A program made the translations under genes and the position numbers. Below are positions 53,701 through 62,159 of a stretch of 64,000 nucleotides of DNA, piece after piece; within the stretch, counting starts at the first letter, position 1; the number at the start of each line of letters is the position of its first letter. Source of the stretch: Ignavibacteriales bacterium (lineage in GTDB: Bacteria > Bacteroidota > Ignavibacteria > Ignavibacteriales > Ignavibacteriaceae); assembly GCA_015709675.1 (NCBI GenBank), contig CP054182.1:1343448-1407447 (forward strand), read 5' to 3'. A model generated the notes under the pieces. That model searched no databases and was not told where the DNA came from. It saw nothing but the letters and a program-made list of their open reading frames with translations.

Positions 53701-56700
53701 CGATAACGCCGTTAAGCGCTGCATTAAATACGATACCGTATCCTGCAGTCGGGTTGAGAGCAAAACCGGTAACATTCTTGATGGTACCGTAAGCTGCCTG
53801 GAAGAATGCAACGCCTGCTGAAGCGCCTGCGTTTGTGTTTTCAATGATCATGTTTCTTGTAGTGCCGCCAACGGTGTTAGAACCGTCAATGGTTACATAA
53901 TCATTAACAACGACAAATGCCGGGCTGGTTGAGTTAGCGGTGATTCTGGTGTTTACGCCGCTTGCTGGCTTAAAGGTAACGGTTCTGTTTGCATTGGTAA
54001 CAGAATCATATCCGATAAGAATCTGCAGGGTAGCGGTTGTATATAGAGTATCAGCAAGCAGGAAGGTAACATGGCCTGAAACTCCGCGAAGGTTAAGGTC
54101 GGTTACTGCTGCTGCTAATGACGGATATACTGATTCAATATTTGCCTCAAGAAGACCCTGAGCTTTTGCGTTTTCAACAACAGTCTGATTCAGTGATCTG
54201 CTTCCGCGGTACGGAGCATTTCCTTCATACAGAACTTCATACTGCTGAACATGGGTCTCGTCAAGAACCTGTTCAATCGGGTTGCCGTCTTTGTCTGTAA
54301 GATCCGCTTCAAGCTGTGCAAAAGGAGCAGGACCGGCAACGATGCGTTCAAAGGTGCGTGATTCGATATTCTTGCCCAGGAGGCGGTTGAATACCGGAGC
54401 ACTGATGGTATATACACCATTGAGGGGAGCACCGTTGATCAGGTAGGAACGTGGTGCTGCAGGTGGTGTGGTTCCCGGAGGAGTAGCACCGCTTCCGCCT
54501 GCAGGATTGGTGCCAGCGATTCCGTTTGCATCCTGTGCTGCTACATAATAGAAAATGGTATCACCTGGAGCCACTGAACCGCCCGGAAGGAAGTCAGGGC
54601 GGATGGTGAAGGTGAATTCATCTCCGTTCACGCCTGAAGCTGTTGTAGATATGTAGGTGTCGTTGACTGATTTTTTGAAATACAATCTGGGAATACCTTG
54701 TAAACCGGTTCCAAGACCGCTCGGATCAGTAATCGTAGCGGTTAACGTACGGTTGCTGGTGAAATGGGTATTGGACAGATTTGTATAGCTAATAAGTGGC
54801 GGATTGTTGTCAATCGCGATACCAGCGAATTCATATGCACCGATATCAGGGAAGTCTGCATTTCTTGCAGTTCCTGCATAGTCGGTGGTGATGCCTGCAA
54901 CAGGCTGTCCGCCGCTTTCAGCCTGGGTGCCGACTGTGGTCTGCATGTTCAGGTTGTAAGGGCTGACTGCGCTGACAAACGGAGGCATTTCGGTAACGGA
55001 GAGAACTTCTCTCGGTCCGCCGGTTGCAACTGCAGTTTTGTAGGCCTCAATGGTCTGATATCCGGTTGCGCCATCCCATGCAATAAGTGCGTTGGCAGCC
55101 GGAGTGCCGCCATAGTACAGATTGTTGTTGGAAGCAGCTGATAAACGGAGGAGGTTTGCGTTTGAAGTGGCATAAAGAGCCGCAGCCCGCAGGGTGCTTG
55201 CCATATTGTTAATAACAATATTGTTCTTCAGTTCAAGCACTGATGTTCCGTAGTTGCCCCAGTATATACCAGATGACTGGTTGGTGGCAGCAGTCGGAGG
55301 AACAGCATTGTCAAGAAGAACGGTATTGTAGCTCATATATGTGTTAAGCGTTCCGCCGGGGGAGTTCTGAATATCATATGCTCTGATACCGGGTGTTCCG
55401 GTTGATCTCGGAGCACGGATGTCATACACCAGGTTGTTATATATATAAGCATTTGTGGTAGCTCCGGTTCCGGCGCCTGCATTGATTGCTATACCGCGGG
55501 CAAGAGAAGTTGTGCTGCCGTTGGTATAAAGGTCGCTTACGGATACATTGCTGATGGTATAGGAGGAGTTGGCTCCGATACGCAGAAGTTCCATACCAAC
55601 AACACCCGCAGAGGTTGCCTGTGTCTGCTGGAGTTCAAGATTCCAGATATTAACATCTCTGATAACGAGATTGCCGCTGTTAAAGTCGGTAGAGCTGTTT
55701 GCAGGGTTATATCTGAAACCGCTCAGGACGTTTGTTGTCCAGCCGGTGCTGGTTACAATCAGGTCGTGTATATCAGTTTTTTCAACCAGAAAATCAAACT
55801 GGCAGTATGCTTCAACTGCGCGTACATCTGATCCGCCTGCAGTAATATTGACGTTCTTGAAAGCATTTCTTCCGGTAACTGCGGTCACTTTATTACCGCG
55901 GTCAGGGTTAAGACCTGAAAAACCGTAGGTGAAGAATGCTGCACGCCAGAAATCTTCAATGGTGATATCCTGGAAGGTATTATAGCTGTTTGCTGCAGAG
56001 GTATCAGTAATACTTGTACCGGTGGTACCCATTCTGATACCGATTGATCCGGCGCCGCCGGTTGCTAATGCACCAAACGCATTCATATCAATGGAGACAT
56101 TTTTAACAACGTTAAAACGCGCGCCCCAGGTGGTTATGCCTGCGGTTGTGTTTACAATTGCGTTGCCAAGGAAGATACCCATTTCATACTTATGGATAGC
56201 AGTTGCCATTGTTGCGTCTGCAATCAGTTTGAGACCGTCAATGGTGACATACTGCGAACCATCAAGACGGATGATTGCATCACCAAGAGTTGATGACGGA
56301 GCAGTAGTGGATGCGCTTCCGTATTTCGGCTGGAGGATAACCTCGCCGCTTTCCGGCTTAATCATGATTGGGTTGCCTGATGACTGCCCGTTAATATATA
56401 ACAGGTGGAACACATCATCGTAAGTGCCCGGACGGATATTCAAGGTGATATCACCATTAATTCCGTTCAGGTTCAGAGCCATAGCTGCTTCACTGAGTGT
56501 TGCAAAACTTGGAGTGGCTCCGCCCACAGTGTACGTTCCTGCCATTGGAACCGGGGTATGAGGAGTAAAGGTAAAGGTCTGGCCATTATCAGGAGCCAGA
56601 GAAACACCGGTAAACTCAGAACCCATTGTCTGATGGGTAGCTCTGCTTCCGGCATCACCGGTCAGGTTGATTGACAAATGATGGCCTGTTGCCTGGTTTG

Positions 56701-57277
56701 CAGTTGTTACAGGCAGTGTTCCGTTGAGACCGATGGAGGCTGAAAAGGTAGAAAGAACAGTACCGAAAGCACCGTACTTAAATACAATGTTTCCATTCTC
56801 ATGCAGTTCTGCAGAGAAAACGGCATTTGGCACTGCTGAAGAGAAGCTCCATTTCATCGCTTTCCACTCAACTTTGAAAACGCGGTTTGGTGCACTGCCT
56901 TCAAGAGAGTAAACGATGTTGTTGAGGGAGTCCGCAACCGCCAGGTCGTCCCAGAGAGGAGCAATTATCTGCCTCAGTGTGCCGCGTAAAGCGTTTGCGC
57001 TGGTAGTAGCTGTTCTGTCGGTACCAAGGCGGATAAAACCGTCTGTGGAAACCTGAAGAGAGTCAAATGTTACGCCGTCATAGGTGAAGGGAAACCCAAT
57101 GGCTGTGGCGGTCGTAATATTTCCGTCCAGACTGGTACCTGTCCAGGTGAATGCCTGTCCTGAGGCAATCGGGGTATAGGTACCGGAGCCGGGGGTCATC
57201 TTATATTTTAACTGGGGAAAGAGTGTACCCGTCAAAATAAAAGACAACATGAAAAGAATCTGTAGTGATTTTTTCAT
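50795..57277 (-). CDS. Giant secreted parallel beta-helix protein with T9SS sorting domain
   Basis: About 2160 residues from ATG 57277, which opens a signal peptide (MKKSLQILFMLSFILTGTLFP); the ATG at 57334 precedes a non-signal stretch. Part 1 (about 25-240) is a beta-rich domain typical of these surface proteins (AIGFPFTYDGVTFDSLQVSTDG). Parts at about 250-830 and 1075-1600 are right-handed parallel beta-helices (GDITLNIRPGTYDD, YVTIDGLKLIADA, GVIENNDIRRTTLGIQLQGW, LDIRNNVLRN). A propeller-like part (about 1750-2010) follows, then a fibronectin-like segment (VVLTWTTATETNSASFLVER) and the T9SS domain (NYPNPFNPTTKIQYQV). It is a surface adhesin- or glycan-lyase-like protein; its target is unknown. 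Confidence 0.9.
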   Translation of the reverse strand: MKKSLQILFMLSFILTGTLFPQLKYKMTPGSGTYTPIASGQAFTWTGTSLDGNITTATAIGFPFTYDGVTFDSLQVSTDGFIRLGTDRTATTSANALRGTLRQIIAPLWDDLAVADSLNNIVYSLEGSAPNRVFKVEWKAMKWSFSSAVPNAVFSAELHENGNIVFKYGAFGTVLSTFSASIGLNGTLPVTTANQATGHHLSINLTGDAGSRATHQTMGSEFTGVSLAPDNGQTFTFTPHTPVPMAGTYTVGGATPSFATLSEAAMALNLNGINGDITLNIRPGTYDDVFHLLYINGQSSGNPIMIKPESGEVILQPKYGSASTTAPSSTLGDAIIRLDGSQYVTIDGLKLIADATMATAIHKYEMGIFLGNAIVNTTAGITTWGARFNVVKNVSIDMNAFGALATGGAGSIGIRMGTTGTSITDTSAANSYNTFQDITIEDFWRAAFFTYGFSGLNPDRGNKVTAVTGRNAFKNVNITAGGSDVRAVEAYCQFDFLVEKTDIHDLIVTSTGWTTNVLSGFRYNPANSSTDFNSGNLVIRDVNIWNLELQQTQATSAGVVGMELLRIGANSSYTISNVSVSDLYTNGSTTSLARGIAINAGAGTGATTNAYIYNNLVYDIRAPRSTGTPGIRAYDIQNSPGGTLNTYMSYNTVLLDNAVPPTAATNQSSGIYWGNYGTSVLELKNNIVINNMASTLRAAALYATSNANLLRLSAASNNNLYYGGTPAANALIAWDGATGYQTIEAYKTAVATGGPREVLSVTEMPPFVSAVSPYNLNMQTTVGTQAESGGQPVAGITTDYAGTARNADFPDIGAYEFAGIAIDNNPPLISYTNLSNTHFTSNRTLTATITDPSGLGTGLQGIPRLYFKKSVNDTYISTTASGVNGDEFTFTIRPDFLPGGSVAPGDTIFYYVAAQDANGIAGTNPAGGSGATPPGTTPPAAPRSYLINGAPLNGVYTISAPVFNRLLGKNIESRTFERIVAGPAPFAQLEADLTDKDGNPIEQVLDETHVQQYEVLYEGNAPYRGSRSLNQTVVENAKAQGLLEANIESVYPSLAAAVTDLNLRGVSGHVTFLLADTLYTTATLQILIGYDSVTNANRTVTFKPASGVNTRITANSTSPAFVVVNDYVTIDGSNTVGGTTRNMIIENTNAGASAGVAFFQAAYGTIKNVTGFALNPTAGYGIVFNAALNGVIENNDIRRTTLGIQLQGWSNGSVVKNNFIGAADTLDMIQNIGIAALSTRNFEIKDNYISGLRRAATSSTAGIVLGVTATGDSLMDGSVYNNYIKNVKHTGIGTAAYGAYGIRLAGTTAITSSNLKIYNNVITDILGDGDAGVGFNPVGIFMSQGAGYQIYFNSINMYGAINYAGASAAGSAAILVNGVSVTNLDIRNNVLRNSQTFVGTLGKTYAFYSVGANTTFADINSNDYWSVGEDSAFNYLGGTAYADLAAWQAATGKDANSKAVNPNYTDTLNLRPLAGSGVYFAGQTIPGITTDFDGDTRTATPSMGAYEFPVGVTIGWANLQWPPAATINVGGSNTVYGQIWVDGVTTPPGQAPGISAWVGYNTTNDDPSGWTNWVPATYNVDAGNNDEYMASIGMNLAPGTYYYAYRYQLYGGAYYYGGYSTNGGGQWNGTTNVSGTLTVQPPLVINWERSAANTTLPGWFSPTGSTERGFAWGRVMLPNNTLAGRVIVPSRNAGTYMKVLDDSTGADIGDLDINGISGGTFTVNDAEVDYLGHIFAANLVTDASASAFKVYRWKNTGAAPEVAISYIGDAVRLGDKFSVEFDSASNATAVWAASATTGQPKVYKWTKIAGLDSFNQVPTVITLSDAISTGINSAAVGPLYNGSFYWNAGGQSARKYSANGTLIGIVPGTIVATGSNAIKFVGTQNGSEFFATFQFGAGNNNVRVVEVPNGDPTLALTYGVSPSLGANSNGNGTGDVAVKRNADGSSTIFVMATNNGIGSYRTTRNIPVEFTAFTAKSQDRDVVLTWTTATETNSASFLVERTVLGSANWSAVGSVRAAGTTTDEQTYTFVDRNLNTAKYQYRLKQIDLDGTFQYSSVVEVEVGLPMTFGLSQNYPNPFNPTTKIQYQVPADARVTLELFDVTGQRVASLVNAELTAGYYAFDLSAGSYGLASGIYFYRMTAVEMGSGKNFVETKKMVMLK

Positions 57278-57754
57278 ATTTGTTCTTCCGATGTTTGTGA
57301 ATGAATACGTGAAGTAAAAAAAGTTATAACACATTACTTTTTTGTCACGAAAAGCTAATGTTTTTACTTCATCCGGGCAACAAAAATCGGTGTGATTTGA
57401 GGCAATTTAATAGAATTTTTTGCCGGACGGCAAGCGCTCAAAAGTACTGATTTTATTGACTTTGGAGCCGGTCGGGGGGGCATCGGAAATGGTTATAAAA
57501 CGGATATTTCGGTACTTGAACAATCGCAAAAACCGCCGGGGTGCAATTTACCGTTTACAATGTACAAAGGGCAAAGTACAACAAATATATTATGTTATGC
57601 AATTCTTTGCGGGGATGAATGCGCCGGCTGGTTGTACTGAGTTATATAAAGAGAATAACCTAAAACAATTCTTACTTCATAATTCATACTTCATAATTCA
57701 TACTTCATAATTCATACTTCCCCCGGTTTTATTGTCTGAAAGTGAGTATATAAA
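57278..57754. other. Intergenic region upstream of the giant protein gene
   Basis: Contains the promoter of the giant protein gene, not recognised by consensus. It also contains the 14-bp microrepeat at 57674-57720 and low-complexity stretches such as ATGTACAAAGGGCAAAGTAC. No gene is seen. Confidence 0.5.
57674..57720. repeat. 14-bp microrepeat TTCATAATTCATAC, locus 3
   Basis: Three perfect tandem units ACTTCATAATTCAT (57674-57715) plus five bases. Same unit as at 50299 and 50771. Confidence 0.88.
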
Positions 57755-57781
57755 AAAAGCCGCCCTTACAGAGCGGCTTTT
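57755..57781 (-). terminator. Intrinsic terminator of the NHL-like secreted protein gene
   Basis: AAAAGCCGC (57755-57763) pairs with GCGGCTTTT (57773-57781), with an A-run on the left (T-run on the minus strand). It lies 23 bases past the stop at 57805. Confidence 0.83.
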
Positions 57782-57804
57782 GAGTAATATATATCCGTCT
57801 GAAA

Positions 57805-59208
57805 TTACTTCATCAGAATCATTTTGCGGGTCAGTTTGCCTGACGGAGTGGTGATGCTGTAGAAGTAAATGCCGCTGGTCATGCCTGCTGCGTTAAAAAC
57901 GTGGCTGTGCTTTCCGGAGGATTTTGTCCCTTCAAAAAGTACTGCAACTTCCTGCCCGATAGCGTTTGCAACCGCAACACGTACTTTTGTTTCCTTCGGC
58001 AGTGAATAGCTGATGATGGTTGACGGGTTGAACGGATTAGGATAGTTCTGGTCAAGCGCAAAGGCGCGGACAGAGGTAATCTCTTCCTTAACATCAACAG
58101 TCGGTTCTTCATACTTAAAACGGAAGACTTTTCCTGAACCGCCGTCAGCAACATATGCGGTAAGAGCATCAGGTGAAAGAGCTACATCTGACGGGCCGGT
58201 CATTGGGGCGCCTTCCGCATTCGGGTTGTTCGGATCGTTCTGAGAAGGAAGCTCATACATATTCTGGGCAAAGTTGATCAGAACTGTGTAACCTTTTACC
58301 CATCTTTTGCTGGTATCGGTTCCTGCTACCCAGAGGATACCGTTTTTATCAACGGTAATGCCGTAAGGAATAGCACGGTCGAATGTTAATTCACCTGCTG
58401 CGTCAGATACTCTTGTACCGGTATAACTCGAAGGGTTAAGCTGGTCGCCGCCGGTCCAGACAGCAATACCGCCTGTCACCTGTGTGCTGGAAACAGAATT
58501 TCTTGAGGTATAGAAAGGAGTTTCAGGCAGGTTATAATTTGCGCCCGGAACGGTTGCCACATCGCGGATAACATCAACGCCGCCAGTGTGAGGTCCGCCC
58601 GGTTCCATCGGAGCGGTCGTTGCCATTGGTACCCATGATCCTCTTGCGGGAGTGCTAACGCCGTAACTGAAATTATAAAAACGGAATGACGTTCCAAAAG
58701 GAATACCGGTCATAAGGATGGTATCCTTTGTTGCGGCAAGTCCGTTGATATAAGTTCCGTATCCCGCACCGGTAAGACCGAATCCGAATTTCTCAACGAG
58801 AAGTGTATCACCGTTAGGATAACGGTACTGTGCAGCTACTGTATTCGGAGCAGTTCTTGGATAGGGGATATTTGAATTAATGTAAACATCGGTGCCGATT
58901 GTGGTGATACCTCTGATAGCGCCAACGTTCCCCTGCAGGGTGTCTGAGTCACCGTTAAGGTCAAAGTTAATGAGCATTTTAAATACGGTATCGCCTGAAT
59001 CAGCATACAGAATAGCATTATAAGCTCTGCTGTTGGTAACTTTTGATGAAGCCAGATAAAGCCGTCCGTTAACATCGGTGGTAACCATAAAGGGTTCAAT
59101 CAGTGAGTCAGCTACAGGGTAAGCAATTTCCCCTTTGTATTTCCATTCTGCCTGGCCATAGATCATTCCGGTCAGGAGCATAACCATAAAAAGTACAGTT
59201 CTTTTCAT
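57805..59208 (-). CDS. Secreted beta-propeller protein (NHL/SMP30-like) with T9SS sorting domain
   Basis: 467 residues with a signal peptide (MKRTVLFMVMLLTGMIYGQ) and a good ribosome binding site GAGGAAATA before ATG 59208. The body (about 20-375) is beta-rich, with repeated motifs such as DVNGRLYLASS, YGITVDKNGILWVAGT and DVALSPDALTAYVADG, as in NHL- or SMP30-type propellers. The end (about 385-467) is a T9SS sorting domain (NYPNPFNPSTIISYSL, SGIYFYSIT, ending TRKMILMK). It is expected outside the cell or on its surface. I do not see catalytic residues; ligand binding is more likely than enzyme activity. Confidence 0.85.
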   Translation of the reverse strand: MKRTVLFMVMLLTGMIYGQAEWKYKGEIAYPVADSLIEPFMVTTDVNGRLYLASSKVTNSRAYNAILYADSGDTVFKMLINFDLNGDSDTLQGNVGAIRGITTIGTDVYINSNIPYPRTAPNTVAAQYRYPNGDTLLVEKFGFGLTGAGYGTYINGLAATKDTILMTGIPFGTSFRFYNFSYGVSTPARGSWVPMATTAPMEPGGPHTGGVDVIRDVATVPGANYNLPETPFYTSRNSVSSTQVTGGIAVWTGGDQLNPSSYTGTRVSDAAGELTFDRAIPYGITVDKNGILWVAGTDTSKRWVKGYTVLINFAQNMYELPSQNDPNNPNAEGAPMTGPSDVALSPDALTAYVADGGSGKVFRFKYEEPTVDVKEEITSVRAFALDQNYPNPFNPSTIISYSLPKETKVRVAVANAIGQEVAVLFEGTKSSGKHSHVFNAAGMTSGIYFYSITTPSGKLTRKMILMK

Positions 59209-59442
59209 TATTTCCTCAGGATGTGGTAGTGTTTGATTTTTTTAAAATCTGAATTTCTAATTTAATACAATAATGCGAATTAATCAGACTGGAAAGAGTG
59301 CTCCGGAAAGCGGTTTTAAGGGGAGACACAAATCAGCCGTTCATCCTCACGATGACGGGATTTCATCAGCAGAGGAATGTTTTACTAATTAACAGTACGG
59401 TAACTGAACTAAATAGGGTTGCGGACTGGTGTATATATATAC

Positions 59443-59470
59443 GCGGATGCCCGGAAATCCGGACATCCGC
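59443..59470 (-). terminator. Hairpin downstream of fabF
   Basis: GCGGATGCCCGG (59443-59454) pairs with CCGGACATCCGC (59459-59470) around a four-base loop, with one C-A mismatch. It lies 15 bases past the fabF stop. No T-run follows, so it is a weak terminator or a stabilising hairpin. Confidence 0.5.
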
Positions 59471-59484
59471 CTTATGCGGGAAAA

Positions 59485-60738
59485 TTATGCCTGATATTTT
59501 GAGAAAATGACGGTAGTATTATGACCGCCGAAACCAAAGGCGTTGCTCAGCGCGTAATTTACAGTCTTTTTCTGCGGTTTGTTGAACGTATAGTTCAGAT
59601 CGCATTCAGGATCAGGGTGCTCAAAGTTAATGGTCGGGGGAACGGTATCATTCACCACCGCGAGTATGGAGGCGATTGCTTCCACTGCACCTGCAGCACC
59701 AAGCAGATGGCCGGTCATGCTCTTGGTTGATGATACATTCATCTTGTATGCCTGTTCGCCAAAGACTGCCTTGATAGCTTTGGTCTCAGCGATATCACCG
59801 AGTCCGGTTGAAGTACCGTGCATATTGATATAATCAATATCCGATGTCTTCAGATTCGCATCCTTAAGAGCACGGGTCATGGCAAGTTTTGCGCCCACGC
59901 CGTCGGGATCAGGAGCGGTAATATGATAAGCATCGGCTGAAAGTCCGACACCTACGAGTTCAGCATAAATCCGTGCACCCCGCTTCTTTGCATGCTCAAG
60001 TTCTTCAAGGAAAAGTGCTCCGCCTCCTTCACCCATAACGAAGCCATCACGGGTTGAGTCAAACGGACGGCTTGCTGTTTTCGGAGAATCATTCCGGGTG
60101 GAGAGCGCGCGGGCTGAGTTAAAACCTCCCATACCGATCTCGCAGATACTTGCTTCGCTTCCGCCGGTGAGCACGGCATTTACCATACCGTTTTTGATAA
60201 GAAGATATGAGTCAATAATGCAGTTGTTCGCGGTCGCGCATGCTGAAACGATACAATGGTTCGGCCCCTTAAAGCCGTACTGTATGGAAATTTGTCCGCC
60301 TGCGATATCAGGAATAAGCATGGGGATAAAGAAAGGGGAGATTCTGTTGGGTCCCTGAGTGTGATTTATAACCGCCTGCTGGCTGAAAGTCTGAATACCT
60401 CCGATGCCGCTTCCCATGATCACACCAATGCCTTCTTTTTCTTCGCTGCTCAATTTGGCTGGATCAATACCGGCATCATCAAGAACGAGTTTTGCTGCTG
60501 CCATGGCGTACTGAGCGAAAGGATCCATTCTTCTTGCGGCCTTTTTATCCATATAATTGCCTGAATCATAGCCCTTAAGCTCGCAGGCAAATTTTGTTTC
60601 AACTTTGGAAGTATCAAACTGTTTAATGTAATCACTGCCGCTTACACCGTTCATCATGGCCTCCCAGAACGACTCAACGGTCAGTCCAATGGGGGTGAGG
60701 GCGCTCATGCCGGTAACAACAACTCGTTTATTGGTCAT
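59485..60738 (-). CDS. fabF: Beta-ketoacyl-[acyl-carrier-protein] synthase II
   Basis: A 417-residue FabF. Catalytic triad: Cys167 in VSACATA, His307 in NMHGTST, His344 in MTGHLLGAAG. The enzyme condenses malonyl-ACP with acyl-ACP in fatty acid elongation in the cytosol. The segment after the active Cys reads SACATANNCIIDS where most FabF proteins have TACATG. This is a small variation in the pocket, not a loss. AAAGGA precedes ATG 60738; CATTTTTG (minus strand, 60790-60783) resembles a -7 promoter box with one mismatch. No acpP or fabG is adjacent, so this may be a second or isolated copy. Confidence 0.95.
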   Translation of the reverse strand: MTNKRVVVTGMSALTPIGLTVESFWEAMMNGVSGSDYIKQFDTSKVETKFACELKGYDSGNYMDKKAARRMDPFAQYAMAAAKLVLDDAGIDPAKLSSEEKEGIGVIMGSGIGGIQTFSQQAVINHTQGPNRISPFFIPMLIPDIAGGQISIQYGFKGPNHCIVSACATANNCIIDSYLLIKNGMVNAVLTGGSEASICEIGMGGFNSARALSTRNDSPKTASRPFDSTRDGFVMGEGGGALFLEELEHAKKRGARIYAELVGVGLSADAYHITAPDPDGVGAKLAMTRALKDANLKTSDIDYINMHGTSTGLGDIAETKAIKAVFGEQAYKMNVSSTKSMTGHLLGAAGAVEAIASILAVVNDTVPPTINFEHPDPECDLNYTFNKPQKKTVNYALSNAFGFGGHNTTVIFSKYQA

Positions 60739-60984
60739 ACAAATCCTTTCGGCTAATATCCTGAATAGTATCTCATTCGCGTCAAAAATGAATCTTCCGT
60801 GGTAAAATTTGTTTTCTAGAGCAGGTAATCCCTGTAAAACAGGCTGAAATCAGCGTTTTTTACCCAAAATAGGAAGATTCTGTTATATAATATGCTAAAC
60901 GGGGGGTAAACTTACAAAACCGCTTATCATCAGGGAAAGGGGCTTGGTGGAGTTATTCCCATTTTGGGATATATGCTGGTTTTG

Positions 60985-61255
60985 GTCTCCTCGGCTCCGC
61001 TCGGAGACCAGCTCGGAGACCAGAGGGTGGCTTCCGAGCGATCCTCGACTTCGCTCGGATACCGGAGGGTGGTCCCCGAGCGGAGTCGAGGGTGAACCCG
61101 CAACCGAATCGAGGACGGTCCCCGAACGGAGTCAAGGGTGAACCCGCAACCGAATCGAGGACGGTCCCCGGGCGGAGTCGAGGGCGGTCCCCAGGCGGAG
61201 TCGAGGGCGGTCCCCGAGCGGAGTCGAGGGCGGTCCCCGAGCGGAGTCGAGGGGA
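60985..61255. repeat. GAGCGGAGTCGAGGG-type repeat cluster, first part
   Basis: GC-rich and palindromic. It contains GGTCTCC..GGAGACC inverted repeats near 60985-61023, two copies of TGAACCCGCAACCGAATCGA, and seven units or variants of GGTCCCCGAGCGGAGTCGAG, the last three at 23-base spacing up to 61252. It is intergenic between fabF and the downstream group. Confidence 0.85.
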
Positions 61256-61480
61256 AATTGTGTTAATCATGTTTTCTACCAATTTGCAATTCCTCCGGAA
61301 TTGAATCCGGAGGATTCACAAGCTGGTAGAAAGGAAGAATCATTGTGAAGACGTACCCGAATCCGGAGGATTCGCAGGTTATGGGGTGGTTAATGAGGAT
61401 TTAGCAGGAAATATGCGGCTGCTTTGCATTTGGGGGGAATGTTTTCGTTTATTGTTCTCTACCAATTTTCGACTCCTCCG
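61256..61480. repeat. TCCTCCGGA palindrome elements between the repeat arrays
   Basis: At 61277-61330 an element reads CTACCAATTTGC, the palindrome AATTCCTCCGGAATT, GAATCCGGAGGATTC and TGGTAGA, so its ends are inverted. GAATCCGGAGGATTC returns near 61360. At about 61460 CTACCAATTTTC is followed by GACTCCTCCGGAGTC, where both arms of the palindrome have changed together. Confidence 0.7.
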
Positions 61481-61490
61481 GAGTCGAGGG

Positions 61491-61582
61491 CGGTCCCCGA
61501 GCGGAGTCGAGGGCGGTCCCCGAGCGGAGTCGAGGGCGGTCCCCGAGCGGAGTCGAGGGCGGTCCCCGAGCGGAGTCGAGGG
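61491..61582. repeat. Four perfect 23-bp tandem repeats
   Basis: Units at 61491-61513, 61514-61536, 61537-61559 and 61560-61582 are identical; each includes GGTCCCCGAGCGGAGTCGAG. They end 40 bases before the next gene. Perfect identity suggests recent expansion. Confidence 0.92.
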
Positions 61583-61622
61583 GGGATTTTTGTATTTTTA
61601 ACTTTCATTTTTATAATTATTT

Positions 61623-62153
61623 GTGACTAAAGAAAACAAAGAAAAACTCATCATAGCGGCACTCAGCATCCTTTTTACGGCTGCGGTTATTATCTGGTTT
61701 TATGATCTGGTGCGATACGCAATAGCAGGGTGGCTCTACAGCGAACCTGAGGGAGCATTGCAATTCAGCGGTATATTTCTTGAAAAGATGGATCTGAAAA
61801 AACTTTCATCCGGTTCAGCCCTCTTTGTTCTTCTGCTGCCTTATCTGACTGTCATTATCACATCAGAACTTTCAGTTTGGCTTCTCCGCCTCAGGAAATC
61901 ATTCCGCACGGGGGCGGCAGTTATCATTTTTAATTTACTGAATCTGCTCTTCCTTTTTGTGAGTATGTTTTATCTGATGGGTACCGTTGCACTTGATATA
62001 TCAGGCAATGAACTTTGGACTGCATTCTTTAAGTCCCAGGGACTGAAGCCGCAGGAGCAGTATCTTTACATCTTTCTGGGAACTGCCCTCACATTTTTTT
62101 ACAGCACGTTTGCTACTACAAGAATTAAACATTTATTAACCGAGTTATTTTAA
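61623..62153 (+). CDS. Hypothetical membrane protein
   Basis: 176 residues starting at GTG 61623; there is no upstream ATG, and the first helix begins right after a short Lys-rich head (TKENKEKL). About four membrane helices are visible (IIAALSILFTAAVIIWFY, ALFVLLLPYLTVIITSEL, AAVIIFNLLNLLFLFVSM, YLYIFLGTALTFFYSTF). I do not recognise a family. It is followed six bases later by the SDR gene, so it belongs to a three-gene operon with two membrane proteins flanking a dehydrogenase. The promoter would lie in or just after the 23-bp repeat array. Confidence 0.6.
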   Translation: MTKENKEKLIIAALSILFTAAVIIWFYDLVRYAIAGWLYSEPEGALQFSGIFLEKMDLKKLSSGSALFVLLLPYLTVIITSELSVWLLRLRKSFRTGAAVIIFNLLNLLFLFVSMFYLMGTVALDISGNELWTAFFKSQGLKPQEQYLYIFLGTALTFFYSTFATTRIKHLLTELF

Positions 62154-62159
62154 GGAATC

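Noticed and set aside
61424-61630. Short open frames with repeated PERSRGRSPSGVEGG
   Set aside because: These are translations of the 23-bp repeat array; since 23 is not a multiple of three, all frames stay open by chance.
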